From positions 62,001-126,000 of the forward strand of contig NZ_FUKO01000012.1 of NCBI RefSeq assembly GCF_900163815.1: a stretch of 64,000 nucleotides of DNA, in the 5' to 3' direction. This DNA comes from Microbacterium esteraromaticum (GTDB lineage: Bacteria > Actinomycetota > Actinomycetes > Actinomycetales > Microbacteriaceae). Below are positions 46,098 to 54,740 of the stretch, piece by piece. Within the stretch, counting starts at the first letter, position 1; the number at the start of each line of letters is the position of its first letter. The position numbers were made by a program, and so were the translations under genes. The notes beneath the pieces were generated by a model. It was not told where the DNA came from and did no database searches. It saw only the letters and a program-made list of their open reading frames with translations.

Positions 46098-46111
46098 TTG
46101 GCCTATGTCAA
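46098..46111. promoter_or_regulatory. Candidate PdxR operator in the pdxS/pdxR intergenic region
   Basis: TTGGCCTATGTCAA is an imperfect palindrome between divergent pdxS and pdxR. On the minus strand it starts with TTGACA, so it overlaps a possible pdxS -35 box. A near-identical copy lies upstream of displaced pdxT. Confidence 0.5.
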
Positions 46112-46123
46112 AAGGTAGCACCA

Positions 46124-46129
46124 TAGAAT
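46124..46129 (+). promoter_or_regulatory. -10 box of a probable leaderless pdxR promoter
   Basis: TAGAAT ends 4-7 bases before two adjacent ATGs (46134 and 46137) and no ribosome binding site lies between, the layout of a leaderless mRNA. Confidence 0.5.
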
Positions 46130-46133
46130 CGAG

Positions 46134-47441
46134 ATGATGAACGCTGATATCACCGGCACGACCGCCGCCGAGATCGCCGACAGTGTGCGGGCCCTGCGCG
46201 AGCGCGGAATGCTGCGCCCTGGCGACGCTCTGCCCCCAGTGCGCGAGCTGGCAAGCCTGCTGGGCGTCAATCGGAACACGGCCGTATCCGCGTATCGCCA
46301 ACTGGCGCAGGCCGGCCTCGTGATCTCTCGCGGGCGAGGGGGCACGCTGATCGCCGGCTCCGGCGGCGTGGCGCAGGAAGGCGTCGCCGACACGGTGCTG
46401 CATGACGTCGCGTCCGGCAATCCCGACGCCCGATTGATCCCCGATCCGACGAAGGCCCTGGGACGCATCGTCGGGCGTCCGGTGCTCTACGGCGAGCCCG
46501 TGATCGATGCGGAACTGGAGCAGTGGACTCGCGAATGGATGCTGGCAGACCTGCCGCGTGACGACCTGCAGGTGTGCGTCACGAGCGGAGCGGTGGATGC
46601 CGTGGAACGACTGCTCGCCCAGGCCCTGATGCGCGATGACGCGGTTGCTCTCGAGGATCCGTGTTTTCTGGCGAGCATCCACACCGTCCGTCTCGGCGGC
46701 TATCGCGCGATTCCGGTGCCGGTGGATGACGAGGGGATGACCGTCGCGGGGGTGCGCGCTGCCCTGGATGCCGGGGTGCGGGCGATCATCAGCACTCCGC
46801 GCGCACAGAATCCGACCGGGGTGAGCCTCTCCCCCGCCCGGGCCGCAGCGCTGCAGGACGTGCTGGCGGAGCACCCGTATGTGCTGATCATCGAAGACGA
46901 TCACTTCTCGCTCTTGTCCCCGCATCCGTACGCGTCGCTGATCGGCCCGCAGCATCGCCGCTATGCATTGGTTCGATCAGTGTCGAAGTTTCTGGGTCCG
47001 GACATGTGCCTCGCGCTGGCCGGCACCGATCCGGTGACCGCCGAACGGCTGGCGATGCGGCTGAGCCCGGGAACGACCTGGGTGAGCCACCTGTTGCAGC
47101 GCCTCGCGCACGCGCAGCTGACGGATGCCGATGTTCGGGCGCAGATCGCGGCCGCGGCGACGCACTACGCCCAGCGCAACGCCACGTTCACCGCGGCCCT
47201 GGAACAGCACGGCATCACCACGAACTCATCGGACGGCCTCAGCCTGTGGGTGCGACTGGAGGTGCCCGCGCGCGTCGCGGCCGACAAGCTGATGCGACAG
47301 GGATGGCTCGCCCGCACCGGAGATGAGTTCCGGCTCGACGACGCTGCGCCGACGTCGCATCACCTGCGCCTGACCGTGCACGACCTGTCAGACGCGGATG
47401 CAGCGCGTCTGATCGGTGATCTCGTCGCCGCACAGCGGTGA
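46134..47441 (+). CDS. pdxR: MocR-type (GntR/aminotransferase-fold) regulator, PdxR
   Basis: PdxR senses PLP and activates pdxST in actinobacteria and Firmicutes. The 435-residue protein has an N-terminal winged helix (RPGDALPPVRELASLLGVNR, about residues 25-44) and a fold-type I aminotransferase domain. In that domain the PLP lysine is Lys285 in SVSKFLGPDM, with STPRAQNPTGVSLSPARA as the substrate-loop region. It is divergent from pdxS with a 65-base shared regulatory space, the standard arrangement for PdxR. Confidence 0.93.
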   Translation: MMNADITGTTAAEIADSVRALRERGMLRPGDALPPVRELASLLGVNRNTAVSAYRQLAQAGLVISRGRGGTLIAGSGGVAQEGVADTVLHDVASGNPDARLIPDPTKALGRIVGRPVLYGEPVIDAELEQWTREWMLADLPRDDLQVCVTSGAVDAVERLLAQALMRDDAVALEDPCFLASIHTVRLGGYRAIPVPVDDEGMTVAGVRAALDAGVRAIISTPRAQNPTGVSLSPARAAALQDVLAEHPYVLIIEDDHFSLLSPHPYASLIGPQHRRYALVRSVSKFLGPDMCLALAGTDPVTAERLAMRLSPGTTWVSHLLQRLAHAQLTDADVRAQIAAAATHYAQRNATFTAALEQHGITTNSSDGLSLWVRLEVPARVAADKLMRQGWLARTGDEFRLDDAAPTSHHLRLTVHDLSDADAARLIGDLVAAQR

Positions 47442-47476
47442 CCAGGAGCGGCGGTCTCGGGTGAGAGGATAGTCGG

Positions 47477-48328
47477 ATGAAGATCCTCTCGATCCAGTCT
47501 GCCGTCGCGCACGGTCACGTCGGCAACTCCGCGGCTGTCTTCCCGCTCCAGCGCATCGGCGTCGACGTGCTGCCGGTGTACACGGTGACATTCTCCAATC
47601 ACACCGGCTACGGAGCCTGGCGGGGCCCGATGATCGATCCGAGCGATGTGCGCGAGGTGATCACCGGAATCGAGGAGCGCGACGTGATGCCGCAGATCGA
47701 TGCGGTACTGAGCGGCTATCAGGGTGGTGAGGGCATCGCAGATGTCATCATCGATGCCGTGGCGAGGGTGAAGGCTGCGAACCCCAACGCCGTGTACGCC
47801 TGCGATCCAGTGATGGGAAATGCGAAGTCCGGATGCTTCGTCGCCCCAGCGATCCCCGATCTGCTGCGGGATCGGGTGGTTCCTGTGGCTGACATCATCA
47901 CCCCAAACCAGTTCGAGCTGGGCTATCTGACGGACACCGAGCCCGACACGCTCGAATCGACGCTGGCATCGGTGGATGCCGCGATGGCGATTGGCCCATC
48001 GACGGTGCTGGTGACTTCGGTCGAGCGCCCCGACCGCGACGAGGGCACGATCGAGATGCTCGCTGTGGATGCGCGAGGCGCGTGGCTCGTGACGACTCCG
48101 CACCTGGCGCTGAAGGCGAACGGCTCGGGAGACGTGACAGCGGCGCTGTTCACCGCGCACTACGTGGCGACCGGCGATGCGAAGCTGGCTTTGGAGCGAA
48201 CCGTCTCGAGTGTGTTCGATCTGCTGCAGATGACTCTGGATGCCGGTGATCGCGAACTGCGCCTGATCGAAGCACAGGAGTTCTACGCGAACCCGCGGAT
48301 GCAGTTCACCGCCAGGCAGGTGCGCTGA
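47477..48328 (+). CDS. pdxY: Pyridoxal kinase (PdxY family)
   Basis: It phosphorylates pyridoxal in the PLP salvage path. The 283-residue ribokinase-fold protein MKILSIQSAVAHGHVGNSAA has the substrate block VYTVTFSNHTGYGAW, YACDPVMGNAKSGCFV, ITPNQFELGYLTD and the ATP/anion-hole motif KANGSGDVTAALF with the catalytic Asp. A GAGAGGA site lies 7 bases upstream. It follows pdxR by 35 bases, so synthesis control and salvage are linked. Confidence 0.94.
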   Translation: MKILSIQSAVAHGHVGNSAAVFPLQRIGVDVLPVYTVTFSNHTGYGAWRGPMIDPSDVREVITGIEERDVMPQIDAVLSGYQGGEGIADVIIDAVARVKAANPNAVYACDPVMGNAKSGCFVAPAIPDLLRDRVVPVADIITPNQFELGYLTDTEPDTLESTLASVDAAMAIGPSTVLVTSVERPDRDEGTIEMLAVDARGAWLVTTPHLALKANGSGDVTAALFTAHYVATGDAKLALERTVSSVFDLLQMTLDAGDRELRLIEAQEFYANPRMQFTARQVR

Positions 48329-48355
48329 ACCACCGCGAGCCTGTCGAAGGGCTCG

Positions 48356-48916
48356 TCAGGCGGGCCAGGCCTTCGAGACGGTCTCACGCACCTCGCCCAA
48401 CAGCTGCGGCAGGGCCTTCGTCTTCGCGATGATCGGGAAGAAGTTCGCGTCCGATGACCAGCGCGGCACGATGTGCTGATGCAGGTGCGCGTCGACGCCG
48501 GCGCCAGCGACGGCGCCCTGGTTCATACCGAGATTGAACCCATCGCAGCGCGACACCTTGCTCAGCACGCGCATCCCGATCTGCGTGAGAGCCCCGATCT
48601 CGGCGACCTCCTCAGCCGTGGCCTGGTCGTATGTCGCGATGTGGCGATACGGACAGACCAGCATGTGCCCGGAATTGTAAGGGAAGAGGTTCAGCAGCAC
48701 GTATGCGGTCTTCCCGCGCGCCACGATGAGGCGCTCGGCATCGTCGTACTTCGGCGCCTCGCAGAACGGGCACTCTTCCCGCAGAGGCTCTGGTCCCGCC
48801 TGGATGTATGCCATCCGGTGCGGGGTCCACAGCCGCTGGAACTCATCCGGCACGCCAGCGAACTGGTCGCCGTCTTCCAGCTGGTCCCCTGAGTCTGTCC
48901 AAGGTCCGTCTGTCAT
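48356..48916 (-). CDS. HIT-family nucleotide hydrolase/phosphorylase
   Basis: A 186-residue HIT protein with the triad AHLHQHIVP preceded by [14 protein letters not shown]. Its N-terminus ([12 protein letters not shown]) and [20 protein letters not shown] match the actinobacterial Ap4A phosphorylase subgroup (Rv2613c-like). The CxxC pair suggests zinc. The start ATG overlaps the thrS stop by 4 bases, so it is coexpressed with thrS, as in mycobacteria. Confidence 0.92.
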   Translation of the reverse strand: MTDGPWTDSGDQLEDGDQFAGVPDEFQRLWTPHRMAYIQAGPEPLREECPFCEAPKYDDAERLIVARGKTAYVLLNLFPYNSGHMLVCPYRHIATYDQATAEEVAEIGALTQIGMRVLSKVSRCDGFNLGMNQGAVAGAGVDAHLHQHIVPRWSSDANFFPIIAKTKALPQLLGEVRETVSKAWPA

Positions 48917-50925
48917 GCCAGATCCTCTGCGGTCAGCACGCGCGCGTGCGAACTGACGGCAGATCGAATGCGTTCGATCGCCGCGGCGATGGGCACGCCG
49001 TTCTCTTGCGAGCCGTCCCGGAAGCGGAACGACACGGTGCCCGCGGCGCGATCCTGCTCACCCGCGATGAGGATCAGCGGCACCTTGGCCGTGGTGTGGT
49101 TGCGGATCTTCTTCTGCATCCGGTCATCGGCGTGGTCGACCTCGGCGCGGATGCCGGCTGCGCGCAGCTGCGCGATCACCTCATCCAGGTACGGGGCGAA
49201 TTCATCCGCCACGGGAATGCCGACGACCTGCGCGGGCGCGAGCCACAACGGGAAGTCGCCCGCGTAGTGCTCCAGGAGGATCGCGAAGAACCGCTCGATG
49301 GAGCCGAACAGCGCCCGGTGGATCATCACCGGACGGTGCTTGAGCCCATCCGGGCCGGTGTACTCCAGTTCGAAGCGCTCCGGCTGGTTGAAGTCGAGCT
49401 GGATGGTCGACATCTGCCAGGTGCGTCCGATGGCATCGCGTGCCTGCACCGACACCTTCGGGCCGTAGAAAGCCGCGCCACCCGGGTCGGCGACGAGCTC
49501 GAGACCGGATGCTTCGGCGACCTTGCGGAGCGTCTCGGTGGCCGCCTCCCATTGCGCGTCCTCGCCGAGGAACTTGTCCTTGCTGTCGTCCTTGGTCGAC
49601 AGCTCGAGGTAGAAGTCGTTCAGGCCGTAGTCGCGCAGGACCTGCAGCACGAACTCCAGGTTGCGGGTGAGTTCCGCTTCGACCTGGTCCTCGGCCACGT
49701 AGATGTGCGCGTCGTCCTGCGTCAGGCCGCGCACGCGGGTGAGCCCCGAGAGCGTGCCGCTCTTCTCATACCGGTACACGGTGCCGAATTCTGCCAGGCG
49801 CAGCGGCAGTTCGCGGTAGCTGCGACCGCGTGAGCGGAAGATGAGGTTGTGGAACGGGCAGTTCATCGGCTTCAGGTAGTAATCCTGGCCCTGCCTGGTG
49901 ACGTTGCCCTCGTCGTCGACGGCCTCATCCAGATGCATCGCCGGGTACATGCCGTCGGCATAGGTCTGCAGGTGACCACTGGTCATGAACAGGTCGGCTT
50001 TGGTGATGTGCGGCGAGTTCACCATGTCGTAGCCGTGTCGAAGCAGCTGCTCGCGCATGTAGCGCTCAATCTCGTAGCGCACGATGCCACCGCGCGGGTG
50101 GAAAACGGCGAGCCCCGGGCCGACCTCATCCGGGAAGGAGAACAGGTCCATCTCCGCGCCGAGGCGGCGGTGGTCGCGTTTGGCTGCTTCGGCGAGGCGC
50201 TCCTGGTACGCACGGAGCTCGTCCTTGGTCGGCCACGCGGTGCCGTAGATGCGCTGCAGCTGGGGGTTCTTCTCGCTGCCGCGCCAGTAGGCTGCGGCGA
50301 CGCGGGTCAGATCCCAGCCGTTGCCGAGCATGCGGGTGCTGGGCACGTGCGGGCCGCGGCAGAGATCCTTCCACGCCACGGAGCCGTCTTTGCTGACGTT
50401 GTCGTAGATGGTCAGCTCGCCGGCGCCGATCTCTGCAGAGGCGCCTTCGGCAGCATCCGCACCGGAGCCGGGGCCGCCTGCCAACTCGACCAGCTCGAGC
50501 TTGAACGGTTCGTTCGCGAGTTCTGCTCGGGCCTCGTCAGGGGTGACGACGCGTCGGGTGAAGCGCTGGCCGTCGCGGATGATGCGCTGCATCTCCTTCG
50601 AGATCGCCTTGAGGTCTTCGGGGGTGAACGGCTCGTCCACGCCGAAGTCGTAATAGAAGCCGTCGGTCACGGGCGGGCCGATGCCGAGGTTGGACTGCGG
50701 CCGGATGCGCTGCACCGCCTGGGCGAGCACGTGCGCCGTCGAGTGACGCAGGATGTCGAGACCGTCCTTGCTGTCAATGAGGACCGGTTCGACGGCATCC
50801 GTCTCGACGACGACGTGAGCCAGATCCTTCAACTCGCCGTTGACACGCATAGCGATCACGGAACGATCGGTGAACAGGGCGAAGCCATCGCGGTTCTGGG
50901 CGCTGGGCTGGGCGATGTCTGACAC
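48913..50925 (-). CDS. thrS: Threonyl-tRNA synthetase
   Basis: The 670-residue enzyme charges tRNA-Thr. It starts with GTG ([20 protein letters not shown]). It has a TGS-like N-domain, an editing domain with [15 protein letters not shown] (HxxxH), and the class II core [20 protein letters not shown] and [20 protein letters not shown] with the zinc Cys. The anticodon domain follows. A short GGAG site precedes the start. A leader ORF and palindrome lie upstream. Confidence 0.97.
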   Translation of the reverse strand: MSDIAQPSAQNRDGFALFTDRSVIAMRVNGELKDLAHVVVETDAVEPVLIDSKDGLDILRHSTAHVLAQAVQRIRPQSNLGIGPPVTDGFYYDFGVDEPFTPEDLKAISKEMQRIIRDGQRFTRRVVTPDEARAELANEPFKLELVELAGGPGSGADAAEGASAEIGAGELTIYDNVSKDGSVAWKDLCRGPHVPSTRMLGNGWDLTRVAAAYWRGSEKNPQLQRIYGTAWPTKDELRAYQERLAEAAKRDHRRLGAEMDLFSFPDEVGPGLAVFHPRGGIVRYEIERYMREQLLRHGYDMVNSPHITKADLFMTSGHLQTYADGMYPAMHLDEAVDDEGNVTRQGQDYYLKPMNCPFHNLIFRSRGRSYRELPLRLAEFGTVYRYEKSGTLSGLTRVRGLTQDDAHIYVAEDQVEAELTRNLEFVLQVLRDYGLNDFYLELSTKDDSKDKFLGEDAQWEAATETLRKVAEASGLELVADPGGAAFYGPKVSVQARDAIGRTWQMSTIQLDFNQPERFELEYTGPDGLKHRPVMIHRALFGSIERFFAILLEHYAGDFPLWLAPAQVVGIPVADEFAPYLDEVIAQLRAAGIRAEVDHADDRMQKKIRNHTTAKVPLILIAGEQDRAAGTVSFRFRDGSQENGVPIAAAIERIRSAVSSHARVLTAEDLA

Positions 50926-50991
50926 GGGGATTCTCCAGATAGACGTGGGAACAAGACGACTCAGCTGCAGGCGCGGCCGCGCCCTGCCCGC

Positions 50992-51060
50992 TCAGGCGCC
51001 CGGCGTTCGCGTGACGATGCTCATGACCGCGGTCATGAGAGCAGCCGACACCGATTCCAT
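50992..51060 (-). CDS. Possible 22-residue leader peptide upstream of thrS
   Basis: The minus strand reads MESVSAALMTAVMSIVTRTP then GA and a stop, 66 bases before thrS. It contains three Thr codons and spans a perfect 20-bp palindrome at 51020-51039. Either element could serve attenuation of thrS. I see no T-box consensus in this leader. Confidence 0.4.
   Translation of the reverse strand: MESVSAALMTAVMSIVTRTPGA
51020..51039. repeat. Perfect 20-bp palindrome in the thrS leader
   Basis: CTCATGACCGCGGTCATGAG is its own reverse complement. As DNA it could be an operator; as RNA it could form only a tight hairpin or a dimer. Confidence 0.6.
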
Positions 51061-51165
51061 GCACTGAGTCTACGCCGGTCACCTGCAGCGTTCGGAATCG
51101 TCGCGCTGATCGGTGGCGGATGCTCCGAGTGGTAGCGGACCTCCCCTGCATCCGGTCGGAAACGC

Positions 51166-51192
51166 AAAAACCCCGGCAGAACCGGGGTTTTT
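51166..51192 (-). terminator. Terminator of the tRNA-Gly-Cys-Val operon
   Basis: AAAAACCCCGG and CCGGGGTTTTT form an 11-bp stem with a 5-base loop. It has T-runs on both strands and lies directly after the tRNA-Val(GAC) gene on the minus strand. Confidence 0.85.
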
Positions 51193-51197
51193 CTCTG

Positions 51198-51269
51198 TGC
51201 GCGATACTGGGATCGAACCAGTGACCTCTTCCGTGTCAGGGAAGCGCGCTACCGCTGCGCCAATCGCGC
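51198..51269 (-). tRNA. tRNA-Val(GAC)
   Basis: The minus strand folds as a cloverleaf: acceptor GCGCGAT/ATCGCGC, anticodon stem CTTCC/GGAAG with loop CTGACAC (anticodon GAC), T arm ACTGG/CCAGT. Discriminator A73, no encoded CCA. Last of three tRNA genes in a row. Confidence 0.93.
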
Positions 51270-51296
51270 CTAATCAGGCTATTCAGTTGTGCAGAG

Positions 51297-51367
51297 AGGT
51301 GGCGACGGGATTCGAACCCGTGTAAACGGCTTTGCAGGCCGGTGCCTAGCCTCTCGGCCACGCCACC
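51297..51367 (-). tRNA. tRNA-Cys(GCA)
   Basis: Acceptor GGTGGCG/CGCCACC, anticodon loop CTGCAAA (GCA), and T discriminator base as expected for tRNA-Cys. 71 bases. It is the middle gene of the minus-strand tRNA operon. Confidence 0.93.
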
Positions 51368-51420
51368 GCGAGGTGGATTCAACCCACATGCCGGAACTCC
51401 CGAAGGAGATCCTGCACTCG

Positions 51421-51492
51421 AGCGGATGACGAGATTCGAACTCGCGACCCTCACCTTGGCAAGGTGATGCGCTACCACTGCGCTACATCCGC
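51421..51492 (-). tRNA. tRNA-Gly(GCC)
   Basis: Acceptor GCGGATG/CATCCGC, anticodon stem CACCT/AGGTG around TGCCA (GCC), T arm with GTTCGAA-type loop. First gene of the tRNA operon. Confidence 0.93.
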
Positions 51493-51524
51493 ATTTTGTT
51501 CCCGGTGACCCGGGCACTTGCAAT

Positions 51525-51553
51525 ACATTAGCCCAGGTTCTGAGCATCACCAA
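51525..51553 (-). promoter_or_regulatory. Promoter of the tRNA-Gly-Cys-Val operon
   Basis: On the minus strand TTGGTG (-35, 51548-51553) and TAATGT (-10, 51525-51530) are 17 bases apart, about 33 bases upstream of tRNA-Gly. Confidence 0.65.
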
Positions 51554-51688
51554 ACCGTCTTGCGCAGCCGGGCGTGTCCATTTCTGTGACGCTCACCGCC
51601 ACGCCCGGCAACCGATGCCGTGTCAGCGCCGGCCCACCGATCGGGTATGCTTTCTACCTGTGCCACCGTGCACGAAACAACTCCACAA

Positions 51689-51764
51689 GGGCGATTGGCG
51701 CAGTTGGTAGCGCGCTTCCTTCACACGGAAGAGGTCATCGGTTCGAGTCCGGTATCGCCCACCA
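51689..51764 (+). tRNA. tRNA-Val(CAC), integration site of island 2
   Basis: Acceptor GGGCGAT/ATCGCCC, anticodon stem CTTCC/GGAAG with loop TTCACAC (anticodon CAC), T arm ATCGG/CCGGT, ending ACCA. The last 47 bases before the final A are repeated at 57782-57828. The 3' part of this working gene was therefore supplied by the element and the host's original 3' part now sits at the other end. Confidence 0.95.
51717..51763 (+). repeat. attL of the AICE (47 bp)
   Basis: Begins TCCTTCACACGGAAGAGG in the anticodon stem and ends ACC. It is identical over 47 bases to attR at 57782-57828. The next base is A here (completing CCA) but G at attR. Confidence 0.93.
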
Positions 51765-51771
51765 TATGGAG

Positions 51772-51802
51772 AGGCCTTCTGTCGCTTGGCAGGAGGCCTT
51801 TT
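51772..51802 (+). terminator. Element-supplied terminator after tRNA-Val
   Basis: AGGCCTTCTG and CAGGAGGCCT pair (one G-T) around an 8-base loop, followed by TTT. It lies inside the element and replaces the host terminator now at 57832-57867. Confidence 0.75.
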
Positions 51803-51810
51803 CGCTGCCG

Positions 51811-52902
51811 TCATAGCCCCGCCTCACTCTCATCGTCGCGCACCCCCGGCGCACTCCCGCCGCCGTTCAGCAGCGCCAGGCCAGCCACGTCAGCCTGTGT
51901 GCCGAGGTAGTGCATGTACCGATCCGTGATCGACACCGACCCGTGGCCGAGCCACTTCGAGACGGTCGCAAGATCGACGCCACGAGCGAGAGCCAAGGTT
52001 GCGAATGAGTGTCGCAGATCGTGTATGCGGCGTCCGTCCGAGGCCTCCGTGAAGCCTGATGAGCGCAGGAACTGGGAGCGCCAAAGTTGCCCTCCGTGCT
52101 CACCGGTCAACAACAGGTCATCCGGACGCTTCAAGCGCATCAGTTCGCGAACGATCGCCCAGGCTGGTTCCGCCAACGGCACACGCCGGGCACGACGGCC
52201 CTTCGTGCTCTTGACCGGCTCACCCTCTGACCGACTCCGCGACACCCGCAGCGACGGCGTGGGCAACTCGCTCACATCCTTCACTCTCAACTCGCGCGCC
52301 TCGCCAAATCGAACGCCGCTCCAAGCGAGCACCGTGACGAGATCAGCGCAGTGTGCACAGCGTGCGCGCACCTTCTCCACTACGTCGGACAGATCAGCCT
52401 CAGAGAGTGGGCGCATCTCAGAGGGCGGGCCGATTGGCGCTGGCAATCGCGATGGCGTCACCGGATTCTGTGCCGCACGACCCTCAGCGATGCACCATGC
52501 GAAGAACGCCGATAGCGACCCGCGATAGCGCTTCATCGAGCCGTCCGACTGCCGATGATGCTGACGCAGGTGGACGTACCAGCGTTCAACGTCAACCGGC
52601 AGCACCGAGGCCACAGCACGCGCACCCAGCGACGGCGACATAAGCCGGATCAACTGACCGTCCGTCGCCGCCGCCTGGGGCGTGACCGTCGCCCGCCGAT
52701 GCTCCAACCATTCCGGCAGCAGATCACGCACCAGCGCCTTCCCCGCCTTCAGGTCAACGCCGCCTACCGCTTGCGCCTCCGTGCGCTCAGCCCACGCGAT
52801 GGCATCGCGCCGACGATCGAAAGTACGCGATCCCAGCACCACCCGACCCCGCTTCGCGACACCCCGCCACCGGCCCGCATCCGTCTTTCGCGCGAACGGC
52901 AT
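51811..52902 (-). CDS. Tyrosine-type site-specific integrase of the AICE
   Basis: It recombines attP with the tRNA-Val attB. The 363-residue protein has an N-terminal arm-binding region (KRGRVVLGSRTFDRRRDAIA), a SAM-like core-binding domain, and a catalytic domain with Arg198 (SGVRFGEARELR), His294 and Arg297 (IHDLRHSFATLA), His320 (WLGHGSV) and the nucleophile Tyr329 (TDRYMHY). All catalytic residues are present. The gene ends 47 bases from attL and its ATG overlaps the xis stop (TAATG). Confidence 0.95.
   Translation of the reverse strand: MPFARKTDAGRWRGVAKRGRVVLGSRTFDRRRDAIAWAERTEAQAVGGVDLKAGKALVRDLLPEWLEHRRATVTPQAAATDGQLIRLMSPSLGARAVASVLPVDVERWYVHLRQHHRQSDGSMKRYRGSLSAFFAWCIAEGRAAQNPVTPSRLPAPIGPPSEMRPLSEADLSDVVEKVRARCAHCADLVTVLAWSGVRFGEARELRVKDVSELPTPSLRVSRSRSEGEPVKSTKGRRARRVPLAEPAWAIVRELMRLKRPDDLLLTGEHGGQLWRSQFLRSSGFTEASDGRRIHDLRHSFATLALARGVDLATVSKWLGHGSVSITDRYMHYLGTQADVAGLALLNGGGSAPGVRDDESEAGL
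51838..51854 (+). repeat. Left 17-bp direct repeat near attL (candidate integrase arm site)
   Basis: GCGCACCCCCGGCGCAC, preceded by ATCGTC, lies 74 bases inside attL, within the 3' end of int. The same 17 bases preceded by ATCGT lie at 57682-57698. In the excised circle they would flank attP as direct repeats. Confidence 0.6.
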
Positions 52903-53096
52903 TACGACACCCGACCGAGCTTCAGAAGCTCGGCTCTTGGATAGACGCGTCTGTGTCCGACATAAACGGGCTGCACCGGCAACTTGCCTTGCTGAGCAAG
53001 CCGCGTGAGCGTCGAGGGGTGAACCCCAAGCTCACGCGCCAACTCACGCTCACTAATGAACAGCCGGTCATCGGACGAGGCCGTGTGATCAGTCAT
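52902..53096 (-). CDS. Excisionase-like HTH protein (Xis)
   Basis: A 64-residue protein starting MTDHTASSDDRLFISERELA with a winged-helix/MerR-like HTH (LARELGVHPSTLTRLAQQGK) and the typical YVGHRRVYPRAELLKLG wing. Small HTH proteins just upstream of int act as directionality factors in AICEs. The start overlaps the upstream stop by 8 bases. Confidence 0.85.
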   Translation of the reverse strand: MTDHTASSDDRLFISERELARELGVHPSTLTRLAQQGKLPVQPVYVGHRRVYPRAELLKLGRVS

Positions 53097-53355
53097 CATC
53101 GCGCCCCTCTGCGAACTCGCGATCAGCAGCAGCCTCGATCTCTGCGTGCCAGTCACGTTCACGCTGCCGCTCCCACTCCTGCGCACGCTGCCGCTCCCAA
53201 ACACGGTCCCGAAGCTCGTAAAGCTCACCCAGCGTGTCCGCAGCCTCCGGACCCTGACCGCGCGCCGCAGCTATCGCACCGAGTTCCATGCGCCGAATGA
53301 AGGCGTTCAAGTCTTCCAGCGAGTAGTTCGCCAGATCGTCAAGTGCACCGCTCAT
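53089..53355 (-). CDS. Small acidic helical protein of the AICE, unknown
   Basis: An 88-residue protein MSGALDDLANYSLEDLNAFI with a long charged helix (RDRVWERQRAQEWERQRERD) and acidic end EFAEGRDDD. It overlaps the translocase stop by ATGA and xis by 8 bases. No family recognised; position suggests a role in transfer or its control. Confidence 0.75.
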   Translation of the reverse strand: MSGALDDLANYSLEDLNAFIRRMELGAIAAARGQGPEAADTLGELYELRDRVWERQRAQEWERQRERDWHAEIEAAADREFAEGRDDD

Positions 53356-54740
53356 GATGCCGCCCCTTCCCGCAGCGCCAAGAACCGCTCCATGTCTGCC
53401 GAGGTCTCAGCAAGCACCTCATCTGACACCCAGAATGCCCGCACGCGCTGCACCGTCCCCGACTCCTCATCCATCGCGTACCCGACACCCGGCGTGGACT
53501 GCGGGATCAACTCGCACTTGGCCCCCGCGTCGTACGCAGCCGGACCGATTGCCAGCTTCGTATCATCGGCAGTTCGGAAGCGGAGACCAACAACGTTCGT
53601 GAACAGCGGACGTGCCAGTAATGAGTCGGCTCTAGGGTCTTGAGCAAAGGCCTGAATAACGACCCGGGCGGCTCGTCCGCGCGAGGCAATGGACTTGACA
53701 TCAGCTTCAACAGCAGCCTTCTCTTTGCTACTCGGAGCGCTATAGACCAGCGACGCGAACTCGTCAAAGATCATGAGTCGAGCAGGTTGCTCCGGCGTAG
53801 GCGCATGCTTGCGTGAATTGACTGACACCATGTGCTCAAGCCGACGATCCACCTCGGCACGCAGCTCGGCGATCATCTCGGCGGCCTGCTCGAACGTGGT
53901 CGCCGTCCGCGCGAACATCGGCAACGCAGCCGACAGCTCCACGCCGCCCTTCAAATCGGCTCCCCAGACTTCGACAGTCCCTGCCTTGATATGCGGCGTC
54001 AACCCAAGGACAGTGCTCCACAGCCACGACCCCTTGCCAGCACCTGACGCCCCGAGCACCAAGGTCTGACGGTCGAACACATTGAGTCGGTAGTCAGCGC
54101 CGGCCTCCGTGCGACCCACCAGCACCGGCGCAATCGGATCATCCGACGCCGGCCCCGGCTGGAACGGGATGCTCTCCGAAAGCTGATCGACCGGGGCAGC
54201 GCGACGCCACACGATCCGCACAACCGCATCCGTCTGCCGCTGAACGGTCACCCAATCGGCAGGAGCACCCACAACCGGGGCGTACGCCTCAGCGCGCTTG
54301 ACAAGCTCATCCGTCGTCGCCGCCTGGGTCTGGGCGACGGTGAGCACGACCCAATCCGGCATCACACGGAAACGCGCCGAAGGCAGCCGCTTCACCGGCC
54401 TCCGCATCGCCCACTCGTAATCGTCATCGGACAGAGCCGGGATCAGTCGCATCCCAACCGCGTGCCGATAGCCCTGCACCGCCGCGCGTCGAGTAGCGCG
54501 AGCCTTACGCCAGCGCCGCCAGTCACCAAGCCCCGGCGCGAACCTTGGGAACCAGATCACCGCGGCCACACCAGCCACCACCAACACAACCGCCAGCAGC
54601 AGCGCCGCCACGCTCGAACGCGCCTGCATGACCGACGCCACAACGATCACGACATACGCGACGGTGAACCCGAACGCGCGAAGCGAGCGCCCGACCCCCT
54701 TCGTGAGCCACCAGGCCCACGACCTCAGCAGGGCGCTCAT
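53352..54740 (-). CDS. FtsK/SpoIIIE-type DNA translocase (AICE transfer protein)
   Basis: It is expected to pump double-stranded element DNA between mycelial or neighbouring cells, like TraSA/TraB. The 462-residue protein has two N-terminal membrane helices (about 24-40 and 46-64), a linker, then the FtsK ATPase with Walker A LGASGAGKGSWLW (about 229-241) and Walker B RLMIFDEFASLVYS (about 318-331). IASRGRAARVVIQAFAQDPR follows. The C-terminal gamma-like domain is short or absent, as in AICE translocases. Confidence 0.92.
   Translation of the reverse strand: MSALLRSWAWWLTKGVGRSLRAFGFTVAYVVIVVASVMQARSSVAALLLAVVLVVAGVAAVIWFPRFAPGLGDWRRWRKARATRRAAVQGYRHAVGMRLIPALSDDDYEWAMRRPVKRLPSARFRVMPDWVVLTVAQTQAATTDELVKRAEAYAPVVGAPADWVTVQRQTDAVVRIVWRRAAPVDQLSESIPFQPGPASDDPIAPVLVGRTEAGADYRLNVFDRQTLVLGASGAGKGSWLWSTVLGLTPHIKAGTVEVWGADLKGGVELSAALPMFARTATTFEQAAEMIAELRAEVDRRLEHMVSVNSRKHAPTPEQPARLMIFDEFASLVYSAPSSKEKAAVEADVKSIASRGRAARVVIQAFAQDPRADSLLARPLFTNVVGLRFRTADDTKLAIGPAAYDAGAKCELIPQSTPGVGYAMDEESGTVQRVRAFWVSDEVLAETSADMERFLALREGAAS

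Noticed and set aside
50926..51197. T-box riboswitch upstream of thrS
   Set aside because: I could not find the conserved T-box bulge sequence or a matching specifier stem in this leader.
51811..52902. AICE integrase as the recombinase that inserted the pdxS island
   Set aside because: Its att core is a tRNA-Val sequence with no similarity to the pdxS tail, and its element is bounded separately.
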